Of a stretch of 10,613 nucleotides of DNA, positions 1 through 7,698 are shown in pieces (the first letter of the stretch is position 1; every line of letters begins with the position of its first letter). The stretch covers positions 1-10,613 of the forward strand of contig JAMWCG010000020.1 in assembly GCA_023818555.1 (NCBI GenBank), in the 5' to 3' direction. Under the pieces are notes generated by a model. It made no database searches, was not told where the DNA came from, and saw only the letters and a list, made by a program, of their open reading frames with translations. The translations under genes were made by a program, and so were the position numbers. Source of the stretch: Candidatus Omnitrophota bacterium (GTDB lineage Bacteria > Omnitrophota > Gorgyraeia > DTHP01).

Positions 1-3000
1 ATAGTAGAGCAGATCAATCTGCTTGAGCCAAAGATGCAGAGTTTAAGTAATGAGCAGATGCGTGCGAAAACTGAGGAGTTTAAAGAATATATAAAGAAGA
101 GACTGGGAGAGGTAAGCGGGGAGGAGATGCGGAGGAAGAAGGAAGAGGAGGTCTTAGCGGAAATACTTCCCGAAGCCTTTGCCTTAGTAAGAGAGGCAGG
201 AAGGCGAACCATTGGACTACGCCATTTTGATGTGCAGCTGATGGGTGGGGTTGTTTTACATAAAGGTAAAATTGCGGAAATGGCTACTGGGGAAGGAAAA
301 ACTCTTGTGGCTACTTTGCCAGTTTATCTTAATGCCCTTCTGGGTAGGGGAGTACATGTGGTTACCGTCAACGATTATTTAGCCCGTCGGGATGCAGAAT
401 GGATGGGCCCAATATATAAACTCTTAGGATTGAGTGTGGGGGTTATCCAGCATGACTCCTCTTCAGAGGAAAGAAAAAAAGCCTACCTTTCAGATGTTAC
501 TTATGGAACGAATAATGAATTTGGTTTTGATTATCTCAGAGACAATATGGTGGTGCGTAAAGAAGAACGTGTTCAGAGAGAGCTTTTCTATGCCATTGTG
601 GATGAGGTAGATTCCATTTTGATTGATGAAGCAAGAACCCCTTTGATTATTTCCGGACCTGTGGCTTTTGTAAATACTATTTATGAAGAGAGAAGACCGG
701 TCATTGAAGAACTGGTACATAAACAGCGTAGATTAATACAGAATATTTTAAATGAGGCAGAAAAACTCTGGAATCAGCCAGGGAAGGAATATTTGGCGGG
801 GGTAAAATTTTTAATTGCCTTAAGGGGAGAGCCAAAGAATAAAAGACTTTTACAATTCATGGAAGAGAATAAGATTCGTAGGATGATACAGAAAGTAGAA
901 CTTGATTATATTCGGGATAAGCGCCTTCACGAACTGGATGAGGAACTCTTTTATGTAATAGATGAAAAGTCAAATTCTGTGGATTTTTCCGAGAAAGGGA
1001 GACAGTTTCTGGGGGCGCATAGTCCTGATCTATTTGTCCTTAAGGACATTGCGGCAGAAATAAAACTTATTGAGGAGAATGAAAACATCAGTTGGGAGGA
1101 GAAGCTTAGGTTAAAGAATGAACTTTTTCGCAAAGAGGCAGAGAAACAGGAAAGGATTCATGCGGACAGACAGCTCATCCGTGCCTATGAACTCTTTGAG
1201 AATGAAGTTGATTATGTGGTTAAGGATGGGAAGGTGGTGATTGTAGATGAATTTACCGGAAGACTTATGCCGGGAAGGCGCTGGTCTGACGGTCTTCATG
1301 AGGCGGTAGAGGCTAAGGAGCGGATTACTCCGGAGCGAGAAAGCCAGACCTTAGCCACTATTACTTTACAGAATTATTTCCGTATGTATAAAAAACTTGC
1401 GGGAATGACCGGAACCGCATTTACTGAAGCACAGGAATTCCACGCGATCTATAAATTAGATGTAATAGTAATCCCTACCAATCGGCCGTTGATTAGAACA
1501 AACTATCCCGATGTAATCTACAAGACAGAGCGGGAGAAATTTAAGGCAGTGGTGGAAGAAATTATGGATTTATATAATAAAGGAAGACCGGTTCTGGTAG
1601 GCACGCTTTCCATAGAGAAATCGGAACGGTTAAGCAGAATGCTTAAGGAACGCAAAATTCCGCACAATGTATTAAATGCTAAATACCATGAACTGGAGGC
1701 ACACATTGTTGCTCAAGCAGGAAGGCTTAATGCAGTAACCATCGCCACTAATATGGCGGGAAGAGGAACGGATATCCTGCTGGGAGGAAATCCCGAATAT
1801 CTGGCTAAGGATTTCTGGAAGCAAATGGGGAAAGACCCCCGGGAGGTGCCGGAAGAGGAATTTTGTAAAATTTATGAAGAGATGAAGAAGAAAGTAGAAG
1901 CGGAACACAAAAAGGTAGTGGAATTAGGAGGTTTACATGTAATTGGCACAGAGCGTCACGAGGCAAGGAGAATTGATAATCAGTTGCGGGGAAGAGCAGG
2001 TCGTCAGGGGGACCCTGGTTCTTCACGCTTTTATCTTTCCCTGGAAGACGATTTACTAAGGCTTTTCGGTTCAGATAGATTGGCGGTTCTTATGGAGCGC
2101 TTTGGTATGGAAGAAGGACAGGTGATTGAACATCCTTTGATTTCCAAGGCAATAGAAACTGCCCAGAAGAGAGTAGAAGAATTCAATTTTTCCATTAGAA
2201 AACAACTTCTTGAATACGATAATGTGATGAACCGCCAGCGGGAGGTCATTTATGAAGAGAGGAGACTGGTTCTGGAAGCGGAAGAACTTAAATCCCATAT
2301 CTATGAGATGCTGGAAGAAATCTTAGAAGATAAAATTGCTCAATTTTTCCCCGATAAGGAAGAACCCGATTATTCAGGTTTTTGTTCTTTCCTTTATGAA
2401 AAATTTTTAGTTAAATTTGAACCCGTTGAGGTTCAGAGACTTGCTTTAACGGAGATTAAGGAATATGTCTATAAACGATTAATTGCTCATTATGAAGACA
2501 AAGAGAGATTGTTGGGAACGGAACAGTGGCGTGAATTTGAACGATTTGTCCTCTTGCAGACTATAGACGAACGCTGGAAAGAGCATCTTTATAATATGGA
2601 TGCCTTGAGGGAAGGGATTGGTCTCCGTGCCTATGGACAACGCGACCCTTTAGTAGAGTATCAACATGAAGCTTTTGCGATGTTTGAAGAGATGATTTAT
2701 CGGGTGAAAGAGGAATCCCTCAGTGCCCTTTTCAAATTTTATGGTCTTACAGAAAAAAGAATTTTTGGGATATTTGAAGGTTTGCCACAGGAATTGGTAC
2801 ATCAGGAAGTTGGACAATTTGAGAGTTTGCCCGTGCGGATGTCTCGGGAGGAGACTATTCCTGCTCCCCGTGACTTGGAGGAATCTTCCATGGCGCAGGC
2901 TGCAAAGCGGGGAGGTTCTACTACTCCTTACCGCCGCTCCGGTCCAAAAATCGGTCGTAACGACCCCTGCCCCTGTGGAAGTGGAAAAAAATATAAAAAA

Positions 3001-3015
3001 TGCTGTGGGAAGTAA
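1..3015 (+). CDS. secA: Preprotein translocase ATPase SecA (5' end outside window)
   Basis: SecA is the cytoplasmic/peripheral membrane ATPase that drives unfolded preproteins through SecYEG. The frame is open from base 1, and the 11 codons before the Met at 34 (starting [10 protein letters not shown]) match the usual SecA N-terminus, so the true start lies upstream and the Met at 34 is internal. Counting from that Met: Walker A GEGKT at 86-90, Walker B DEVD at 190-193, preprotein cross-linking domain after about 210, DEFTGR at 405-410, GMTGTA at 457-462, then NBD2 with NMAGRGTD and the arginine-rich [16 protein letters not shown]. The helical scaffold/wing domains follow, and a SEC-C zinc-binding tail has C979, C981, C990 and C991. 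The protein has over 1000 residues, against 841 in B. subtilis and 901 in E. coli (family knowledge), because of insertions at about 228-303 and 340-372. All catalytic motifs are present. Identification is essentially certain. Confidence 0.98.
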   Translation: MVEQINLLEPKMQSLSNEQMRAKTEEFKEYIKKRLGEVSGEEMRRKKEEEVLAEILPEAFALVREAGRRTIGLRHFDVQLMGGVVLHKGKIAEMATGEGKTLVATLPVYLNALLGRGVHVVTVNDYLARRDAEWMGPIYKLLGLSVGVIQHDSSSEERKKAYLSDVTYGTNNEFGFDYLRDNMVVRKEERVQRELFYAIVDEVDSILIDEARTPLIISGPVAFVNTIYEERRPVIEELVHKQRRLIQNILNEAEKLWNQPGKEYLAGVKFLIALRGEPKNKRLLQFMEENKIRRMIQKVELDYIRDKRLHELDEELFYVIDEKSNSVDFSEKGRQFLGAHSPDLFVLKDIAAEIKLIEENENISWEEKLRLKNELFRKEAEKQERIHADRQLIRAYELFENEVDYVVKDGKVVIVDEFTGRLMPGRRWSDGLHEAVEAKERITPERESQTLATITLQNYFRMYKKLAGMTGTAFTEAQEFHAIYKLDVIVIPTNRPLIRTNYPDVIYKTEREKFKAVVEEIMDLYNKGRPVLVGTLSIEKSERLSRMLKERKIPHNVLNAKYHELEAHIVAQAGRLNAVTIATNMAGRGTDILLGGNPEYLAKDFWKQMGKDPREVPEEEFCKIYEEMKKKVEAEHKKVVELGGLHVIGTERHEARRIDNQLRGRAGRQGDPGSSRFYLSLEDDLLRLFGSDRLAVLMERFGMEEGQVIEHPLISKAIETAQKRVEEFNFSIRKQLLEYDNVMNRQREVIYEERRLVLEAEELKSHIYEMLEEILEDKIAQFFPDKEEPDYSGFCSFLYEKFLVKFEPVEVQRLALTEIKEYVYKRLIAHYEDKERLLGTEQWREFERFVLLQTIDERWKEHLYNMDALREGIGLRAYGQRDPLVEYQHEAFAMFEEMIYRVKEESLSALFKFYGLTEKRIFGIFEGLPQELVHQEVGQFESLPVRMSREETIPAPRDLEESSMAQAAKRGGSTTPYRRSGPKIGRNDPCPCGSGKKYKKCCGK

Positions 3016-3021
3016 TTTCAT

Positions 3022-3057
3022 AAAGAGAGCTTATAAAGAATTTTATTTTTCTCTTTT
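3022..3057 (+). terminator. Possible weak terminator after secA
   Basis: Seven bases after the secA stop, AAAGAGA (3022-3028) can pair with TCTCTTT (3050-3056). An inner ATAAA (3033-3037) can pair with TTTAT (3042-3046), giving a two-part stem with a small internal loop. The 3' arm is itself T-rich. The stem is AT-rich and therefore weak, and there is no clean T-run after it. Its position between a gene end and a new promoter favours a terminator, but this may be chance in an AT-rich gap. Confidence 0.3.
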
Positions 3058-3086
3058 CCATCTCTAAACTATAGTTAAAATTTTCG

Positions 3087-3115
3087 TTTACAATTATTCT
3101 TTCTTCTGGTATAAT
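3087..3115 (+). promoter_or_regulatory. Sigma70-type extended -10 promoter for the EF-G-like gene
   Basis: The -35 box is TTTACA at 3087-3092 (one mismatch to TTGACA). The spacer is exactly 17 nt, and the -10 box is TATAAT at 3110-3115 (perfect). TGG directly before the -10 box (3107-3109) fits the extended -10 TGn element. Transcription would start near A3122, giving a 5' leader of about 41 nt that contains the ribosome binding site. The same form recurs before tmk and tatD, which raises confidence. Confidence 0.8.
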
Positions 3116-3150
3116 TTTTCCACTTTTTAATTCCAGTTTCGTCTAATTAT

Positions 3151-3157
3151 GAGGAGG
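3151..3157 (+). promoter_or_regulatory. Strong Shine-Dalgarno site of the EF-G-like gene
   Basis: GAGGAGG lies 5 nt before the ATG at 3163 and is nearly the full complement of the 16S rRNA 3' end. It fixes the start codon. Only this gene and ricT have an obvious Shine-Dalgarno site in the window. Confidence 0.85.
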
Positions 3158-3162
3158 GGTTT

Positions 3163-5187
3163 ATGGCGGATATAGAGATGAAAAATTTGCGTGTCTTTGG
3201 ACTCTTTTCTCATGCGGGAGCAGGAAAGACTTCTCTGGCTGAAGCAATTCTTTATAATGCAGGGATGACTAATCGTCTGGGAAGAGTTGATGAAGGCAAT
3301 ACAGTCAGCGATTATAGTGCGGATGAAATAACGCGTAAGATTTCTATCAACGCTTCTTTACTCTATGCAGATTATAAAGATATGCGAATGCAGTTTTTAG
3401 ATACCCCCGGTTATGCAGATTTCCTGGGAGAGGTAATTTCGTCTCTACGGGCAATAGATAGTGCGGTTGTGGTAATTGATGCGACAAGTGGAGTAGAGGT
3501 AGGCACAGAGCGTATCTGGGAAATGCTGGAAGAAAAAAAATTACCGCGTCTAATTTTTATTAATAAAATGGACAAAGAGAATGCCAGTTTTTCCCGGACC
3601 TTAAAAAATATTGAAGAGGACTTTGGGAAAAAATGTTTTCCTTTAACCGTTCCTCAGGGAGAAGCGGAAAGTTTCAGAGGAGTGTTTAATGTCTTGGAGA
3701 GTGAGGAAGAGATAGTGACTAAGTTTAAAGAAAAACTTACCGAAGCGGCTGCGGAGGCAGACGATACGATTTTAGAAAAATATTTAGAAAAGGGAGAACT
3801 TACTCCCGAAGAGACGAAGGAGGCAATCCGCAAAGCAGTGATTTCTGGTAAAATTGTTCTGGTGCTCTCTGGTTCAGCCTTAAATAATCTTGGGGTAAAA
3901 GAATTGATGGGAGCAATCTTAGATTATTTTCCTTCTCCTCTGGATATTGGTTCTATAGAAGGGAAAAATGTTAACGGAGAGATTATAAAAAGGAAAATTT
4001 CTCCGGAAGAGACTTTAAGTGGTTTCGTTTTTAAAACCATCGTTGACCCCTATGTAGGACAGCTCAATCTCTTTCGGCTATATTCGGGCGTTTTAAATGC
4101 TAACACGGGCTTCTACAATGTCACCAAGAGAGTTAAGGAAAGGGTAGGTCCTCTTTATATTCTGCAGGGGAAAACTCAGGTTGCAGTTCCGCAGATTAGT
4201 GCAGGGATGATTGGGGCGGTAGCAAAATTGAAAGACACCTTTACTTCAGATACCATGGCGGATGAGAAAGAGATAATTCTTTTCGAACCGATTGTCTTTC
4301 CCGAAACTTCCCTTTCTTTTGCAGTTAAACCAAAAGCGCGCACTGATGAGGAAAAGATTTCTTCCGGTCTTTCTCGGCTTGCCGGAGAAGACCTTACTTT
4401 CAGAGTTAGTCGGGACCCTCAGACAAAAGAATTACTCATCTCGGGAATGGGAGAGCTACACTTGGAGGTAATGGTGCAAAGATTAAAAGAGCGGTTTGGT
4501 GTAGAAGTGGAGATTGGGACACCCAAGGTTCCTTATAAAGAAACGATTACCCGCACTGCACAGGTGCAGGGAAAATATAAGAGGCAATCTGGAGGAAGAG
4601 GTCAGTATGGAGATTGTTGGTTAAGGCTCGAGCCATTACCGAGGGGAAATGGTTTTGAATTTGTGGATGAGATTTTTGGAGGAGCGGTCCCCCGACAGTA
4701 TATCCCGGCCGTGGAAAAGGGAGTTATCCAGGCAATGTCCGAAGGAGTTTTAGCGGGATACCCTTTGGTGGACATGAAGGTAACTATTTATGATGGTTCA
4801 TATCATCCGGTAGATTCCTCGGATTTAGCCTTCCAGATTGCCGGAGCAATGGCTTTAAGGAAAGGAGCATTAGAAGCTGCCCCCGTGCTTCTGGAACCCA
4901 TTATGGATGTGGAAGTCTCGGCTCCCGAAGAATACATGGGTCAGATCAGTGGTGACCTGAATGCACGGCGTGGAAGGATCCAGGGAGTGGACATAAGAGG
5001 GAAGAATCAGGTTATTCGGGCACAAGTTCCTCTGGCGGAGATGTTTCGTTATGCTACCGACCTTCGTTCCATGACCCAGGGGAGAGGGTTCTATACGATG
5101 AAATTTTCTCACTACGAAGAAGTTCCTGCCAAAATCGCCGAACGCATCATCGCCCAGGCAAAACCCCGAGAACAAAAAGAAGAATAA
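3163..5187 (+). CDS. fusA: Elongation factor G-like translational GTPase (EF-G2 type)
   Basis: A cytoplasmic translational GTPase with the full EF-G domain order. The GTP-binding domain has G1 HAGAGKT at 17-23, G3 DTPGYADF at 80-87, G4 NKMD at 134-137 and G5 SGSA at 236-239. Domain II spans about 283-375, III about 382-455 and IV about 457-575, with tip loop DGSYHPVDSS at 544-553. Domain V contains EEYMGQISGDLNARRGRIQG and ends near 655. The G1 sequence (HAGAGKT rather than HIDAGKT) and Tyr84 where canonical EF-G has the catalytic His (DTPGH) place it in the EF-G2/EF-G-like subfamily typified by Thermus TTHA1498, not the main EF-G of the str operon. No rpsL, rpsG or tuf is adjacent. At 674 residues it is slightly short, mostly through a trimmed G' region near 172-190. 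In this subfamily the exact cellular role is poorly defined. The start is set by a strong SD site. The symbol is given in the broad family sense. Confidence 0.92.
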   Translation: MADIEMKNLRVFGLFSHAGAGKTSLAEAILYNAGMTNRLGRVDEGNTVSDYSADEITRKISINASLLYADYKDMRMQFLDTPGYADFLGEVISSLRAIDSAVVVIDATSGVEVGTERIWEMLEEKKLPRLIFINKMDKENASFSRTLKNIEEDFGKKCFPLTVPQGEAESFRGVFNVLESEEEIVTKFKEKLTEAAAEADDTILEKYLEKGELTPEETKEAIRKAVISGKIVLVLSGSALNNLGVKELMGAILDYFPSPLDIGSIEGKNVNGEIIKRKISPEETLSGFVFKTIVDPYVGQLNLFRLYSGVLNANTGFYNVTKRVKERVGPLYILQGKTQVAVPQISAGMIGAVAKLKDTFTSDTMADEKEIILFEPIVFPETSLSFAVKPKARTDEEKISSGLSRLAGEDLTFRVSRDPQTKELLISGMGELHLEVMVQRLKERFGVEVEIGTPKVPYKETITRTAQVQGKYKRQSGGRGQYGDCWLRLEPLPRGNGFEFVDEIFGGAVPRQYIPAVEKGVIQAMSEGVLAGYPLVDMKVTIYDGSYHPVDSSDLAFQIAGAMALRKGALEAAPVLLEPIMDVEVSAPEEYMGQISGDLNARRGRIQGVDIRGKNQVIRAQVPLAEMFRYATDLRSMTQGRGFYTMKFSHYEEVPAKIAERIIAQAKPREQKEE

Positions 5188-5212
5188 TTTGTCTGTTTCC
5201 ATGAGGTTAGTT

Positions 5213-5241
5213 TTGACAGTTGGGCTTTAGTTTGCTATAAT
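5213..5241 (+). promoter_or_regulatory. Consensus sigma70 promoter for the tmk-holB-ricT operon
   Basis: TTGACA at 5213-5218, a 17-nt spacer and TATAAT at 5236-5241 match the consensus at all twelve hexamer positions. TGC directly before the -10 box supplies the extended -10 element. The expected transcription start is near A5248, about 3 nt before the tmk ATG at 5251, so the mRNA would be essentially leaderless. The whole promoter fits in the 63-nt gap after the EF-G-like gene. Confidence 0.88.
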
Positions 5242-5250
5242 GAAAGCAAA

Positions 5251-5868
5251 ATGCGTAAGGGTTTTTTTATTACCTTTGAAGGTTCGGAAGGGAGCGGAAA
5301 ATCCACACATGCGAAAAGATTATGTAATTTTCTGAGAAGAAAGGGTTATGCAGTGGTCCTTCTGCGGGAGCCAGGAGGAACTCGGATAAGTGAGGCGATT
5401 AGAAATATTTTACTGGATACGAAGAATAAAAAGATAGAGGTTAAAACGGAAGCACTTTTATATCTGGCTGCCCGTGCCCAGTTGGTGAAGGAAAAGATAA
5501 TTCCTGCCTTAAGAGAAGGAAAAGTGGTTATTTTGGACCGCTTTCAGGATTCCACCCTTGCCTACCAGGGATATGGAGGGGGATTAAATTTATCATTTTT
5601 GAAAAAACTGGGGGATTTTGTTACTGAGGGTTTAGCCCCCGATTTGACTTTTCTCTTAGATATAAATATCCGGGAGGGGTTAAGACGGAGTGGGACCTCT
5701 GACCGGATAGAAAAAAAACCTCTCTCTTTCCATCGGCGGGTAAGAGCAGGATATTTAGCCCTGGCCAGGAAAAATCCCCGCAGATTTTTTATAATTGAGG
5801 CAGAGAAGGATATTTCGCTGATAAGGGAAGAAATTGAGAAGAATGTTTTAGCTCTCCTTGCAAAATGA
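5251..5868 (+). CDS. tmk: Thymidylate (dTMP) kinase
   Basis: It phosphorylates dTMP to dTDP with ATP in dTTP synthesis, in the cytoplasm. At 205 residues it has the usual length. Visible motifs: P-loop EGSEGSGKST at 10-19, REPGGT at 39-44 (dTMP-binding region), DRFQDSTLAYQG at 96-107 (DRY/F-type motif of the family) and the LID/substrate segment RRSGTSDRIE at 145-154, followed by the typical FHRRVRAGYLALA helix. The start at 5251 gives the standard TMPK N-terminus (a short beta strand into the P-loop). No Shine-Dalgarno site precedes it, and the promoter -10 box ends only 9 nt upstream, so translation is probably from a leaderless message. The stop overlaps the holB start (ATGA), a pairing of tmk and holB that is common across bacteria. 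Confidence 0.97.
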   Translation: MRKGFFITFEGSEGSGKSTHAKRLCNFLRRKGYAVVLLREPGGTRISEAIRNILLDTKNKKIEVKTEALLYLAARAQLVKEKIIPALREGKVVILDRFQDSTLAYQGYGGGLNLSFLKKLGDFVTEGLAPDLTFLLDINIREGLRRSGTSDRIEKKPLSFHRRVRAGYLALARKNPRRFFIIEAEKDISLIREEIEKNVLALLAK

Positions 5869-6821
5869 AGAAAATCTTAGGTAAGGAAAGAATATTCAAT
5901 TTTCTGGTAAGTTCTTTCAGACAGAATAAGCTCAGTCACGCCTACCTTTTTTTAGGACCGGAGGGAGTAGGCAAGGCTTTTACTGCTAAATTATTTGCCC
6001 AGTTTATCAATTGTGAGAGAAGAGAGAGTTTCCCCTGCTTAAAGTGCGGTCCCTGTGTGAAAATAGAAGAGAATCGTCATCCTGATGTTTATTGGATAAA
6101 GCCAGAGGAGGGTTCTCAGGGAATAAAGATTGAAGTAGTCCGGTCCCTGCAGGAAAAAATTGCGCTTAAACCCTATGAAGCAGGCTATAAAATTTTTATC
6201 TTAGAGAAAGCAGATTCTCTCTTAGAAGAAGCCAGCCACTGTCTTCTCAAAACCCTGGAAGAGCCACCCGGAGATGCTCTTTTGATTCTTCTTGCCGAGG
6301 AGAAAGAAAGAATTTTCCCCACCATTCTTTCCCGCTGTCAGATAATAAGATTTTCTTTAATAAACAGAACCTTAGTAGAGGAATTTCTTATGGAGAAGGG
6401 AGTAAAGGAGAAAAGTAAGATTTCTTTTTATAGTAACCTTGCCGGTGGGAGCATAGGTAAAGCCCTGGCTCTGGTAGAAGGTGATTATTTAAAAAAGAGG
6501 AATTTGGTTTTTGATGGTCTCTTAGAAAAAAAAGATTTTAATTATGAAGTTTGGGGTAAGGAAAAGACTGTTTTTTCAGAAACAATTGATTTCTTGAGTG
6601 GTGTTTTTAGAGATGCCCTTTTTAAAAAACTGGGTTTAGATAGACTTATGTTCAATATTGACCATAAGGATTTGATTTCCCGGCTAGCCTCTTCCTACAG
6701 TCAAGCAGATTTGGCTGAACTTCTGGAGAAATTAAACTTTTACTATCAACTTATCCAGCAGAATGTGAACCTTAGGCTTATCTTCACCAACTTAGAGATG
6801 GATTTAGACCGTCAAAGATAA
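5865..6821 (+). CDS. holB: DNA polymerase III delta-prime subunit (clamp loader)
   Basis: Delta-prime is the AAA+-fold stator subunit of the clamp loader that places the beta sliding clamp on DNA. Visible in 318 residues: the N-terminal SHAYLFLGPEGVGKA segment at 24-38, with a degenerate P-loop (Lys37 present, Ala38 in place of Thr/Ser); a four-Cys zinc module at C50, C58, C61 and C64; a Walker-B-like strand KIFILEKADSL at 109-119, again not catalytic in form; LLKTLEEPP at 127-135; and the SRC motif at 156-158. These fit a subunit that, as known for E. coli delta-prime, does not hydrolyse ATP itself. The C-terminal collar region (after about 210) is poorly conserved, as is usual. The ATG overlaps the tmk stop by 4 nt with no clear SD site, suggesting translational coupling to tmk. 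DnaX is unlikely, since the length and degenerate P-loop favour delta-prime. Confidence 0.93.
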   Translation: MKKILGKERIFNFLVSSFRQNKLSHAYLFLGPEGVGKAFTAKLFAQFINCERRESFPCLKCGPCVKIEENRHPDVYWIKPEEGSQGIKIEVVRSLQEKIALKPYEAGYKIFILEKADSLLEEASHCLLKTLEEPPGDALLILLAEEKERIFPTILSRCQIIRFSLINRTLVEEFLMEKGVKEKSKISFYSNLAGGSIGKALALVEGDYLKKRNLVFDGLLEKKDFNYEVWGKEKTVFSETIDFLSGVFRDALFKKLGLDRLMFNIDHKDLISRLASSYSQADLAELLEKLNFYYQLIQQNVNLRLIFTNLEMDLDRQR

Positions 6822-6827
6822 TAAAAA

Positions 6828-6834
6828 AGAGAGG
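6828..6834 (+). promoter_or_regulatory. Shine-Dalgarno site of ricT
   Basis: AGAGAGG lies 7 nt before the ATG at 6842, in the 20-nt gap after the holB stop. It supports that start and independent translation initiation within the operon. Confidence 0.7.
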
Positions 6835-6841
6835 ACAAATA

Positions 6842-7630
6842 ATGTTAGTAGTCCAGGTGAAATTAAGAGAGGGAGGGAAGGTTTCTCTTTTTGAAATAAG
6901 TGAAGAGATAAAACCCAAGATAGGAGACTATGTAATTGTAGAGCAGGAGAGAGGATTTGATTATGGCCAGGTTCTCAGTGAAAGAGAGACAATCTCTGAT
7001 CTGGTTCAGGGTGAGCCGGTATATAAAGTGGTGCGCCTTGCCACCCCTGAAGATTTAAATCAGATTAATAAAAACAGAAGGAGAATTAAAGGAGTAATAA
7101 ATTTATGTCTGAAAAAGATTGCTGAACATAAATTGAATATGAAATTGGTGGATGCGGAGTATTCTTTTGACCGCACAAAAATTGTCTTTTATTTTACTGC
7201 TGAGGGAAGGATTGATTTCCGGGAATTGGTGAAGGACTTAGCTAAGGCTTTTAAGGTAAGGATTGAATTGCGCCAGATTGGGGTGAGGGATGAGGCGCGG
7301 AGGTTAGGTGGATTTGGTCCCTGTGGGAGGACACTTTGCTGTGCTACTTTCTTAAAAGATTTTGAGCCAGTAACGATGCGTATGGCAAAGGACCAGAATC
7401 TTTCGCTTAATCCGATAAAGATTTCTGGCCTGTGTGGGAGATTGATGTGCTGTTTGAGTTACGAGGCTTGTTTATACCAAGAATTATCTCGGGGATTACC
7501 GCGCATCGGAGATTTAGTAGAAGTAGAGGGTGGAGGGAAGGGAAGAGTAGTGGATTTAAATATTCTTAAACGCACCGCTACTATTGAACTGGAAGACGGA
7601 AGGAAAGTGAATATAAACTACAAAAAATAA
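6842..7630 (+). CDS. ricT: PSP1-domain protein, RicT/YaaT family
   Basis: This protein has 262 residues with the PSP1 C-terminal domain layout. An N-terminal beta-rich part (MLVVQVKLREGGKVSLFEIS, then GDYVIVEQERGFDYGQV at 28-44) leads to a central alpha/beta region and the Cys-rich signature GGFGPCGRTLCC at 156-167 and SGLCGRLMCCLSYEAC at 195-210. A KOW-like segment near 220-258 (GDLVEVEGGGKGRVV) closes the protein. The seven clustered cysteines are C161, C166, C167, C198, C203, C204 and C210. In Bacillus, RicT (YaaT) works with RicA and RicF in an Fe-S-containing complex that affects RNase Y-dependent mRNA processing, sporulation, competence and biofilm. Neither partner is in this window, so the role here is inferred. 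Its place directly after tmk-holB matches Firmicutes synteny. Start chosen by the AGAGAGG site. Confidence 0.92.
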   Translation: MLVVQVKLREGGKVSLFEISEEIKPKIGDYVIVEQERGFDYGQVLSERETISDLVQGEPVYKVVRLATPEDLNQINKNRRRIKGVINLCLKKIAEHKLNMKLVDAEYSFDRTKIVFYFTAEGRIDFRELVKDLAKAFKVRIELRQIGVRDEARRLGGFGPCGRTLCCATFLKDFEPVTMRMAKDQNLSLNPIKISGLCGRLMCCLSYEACLYQELSRGLPRIGDLVEVEGGGKGRVVDLNILKRTATIELEDGRKVNINYKK

Positions 7631-7663
7631 TTGGTTATGGAATTATTGGGTTACCGTATGAGA

Positions 7664-7669
7664 TATAAT
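7664..7669 (+). promoter_or_regulatory. Possible -10 box before metG
   Basis: A perfect TATAAT sits 29 nt before the metG ATG, in the 68-nt gap after ricT. Unlike the other three promoters, it has no good -35 box at 16-18 nt spacing (AATTAT at 17 nt) and no TGn element in the right register. It may be a weak or activator-dependent promoter, or chance. metG may also be read through from the tmk operon. Confidence 0.35.
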
Positions 7670-7698
7670 TACACTAAAATAGAAATAGCGCAACGGAA

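Noticed and set aside
1..36. Met at 34 as the start of secA
   Set aside because: The frame stays open to base 1, and the preceding residues [10 protein letters not shown] match the conserved SecA N-terminus, so the start lies outside the window.
2650..3021. A 123-codon open frame on the - strand opposite the secA 3' end
   Set aside because: It is antisense to clearly coding, conserved secA sequence and has no initiation signals, so it is a shadow frame.
2723..3067. A 114-codon open frame on the + strand overlapping the secA 3' end
   Set aside because: It lies in another frame inside the conserved secA tail, including the SEC-C motif. It has no SD site and no recognisable protein features.
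5865..6821. Reading the holB product as DnaX (tau/gamma) or an inactive pseudogene because of the altered P-loop
   Set aside because: The length, four-Cys zinc module, SRC motif and tmk linkage fit delta-prime, in which a degenerate P-loop is normal.
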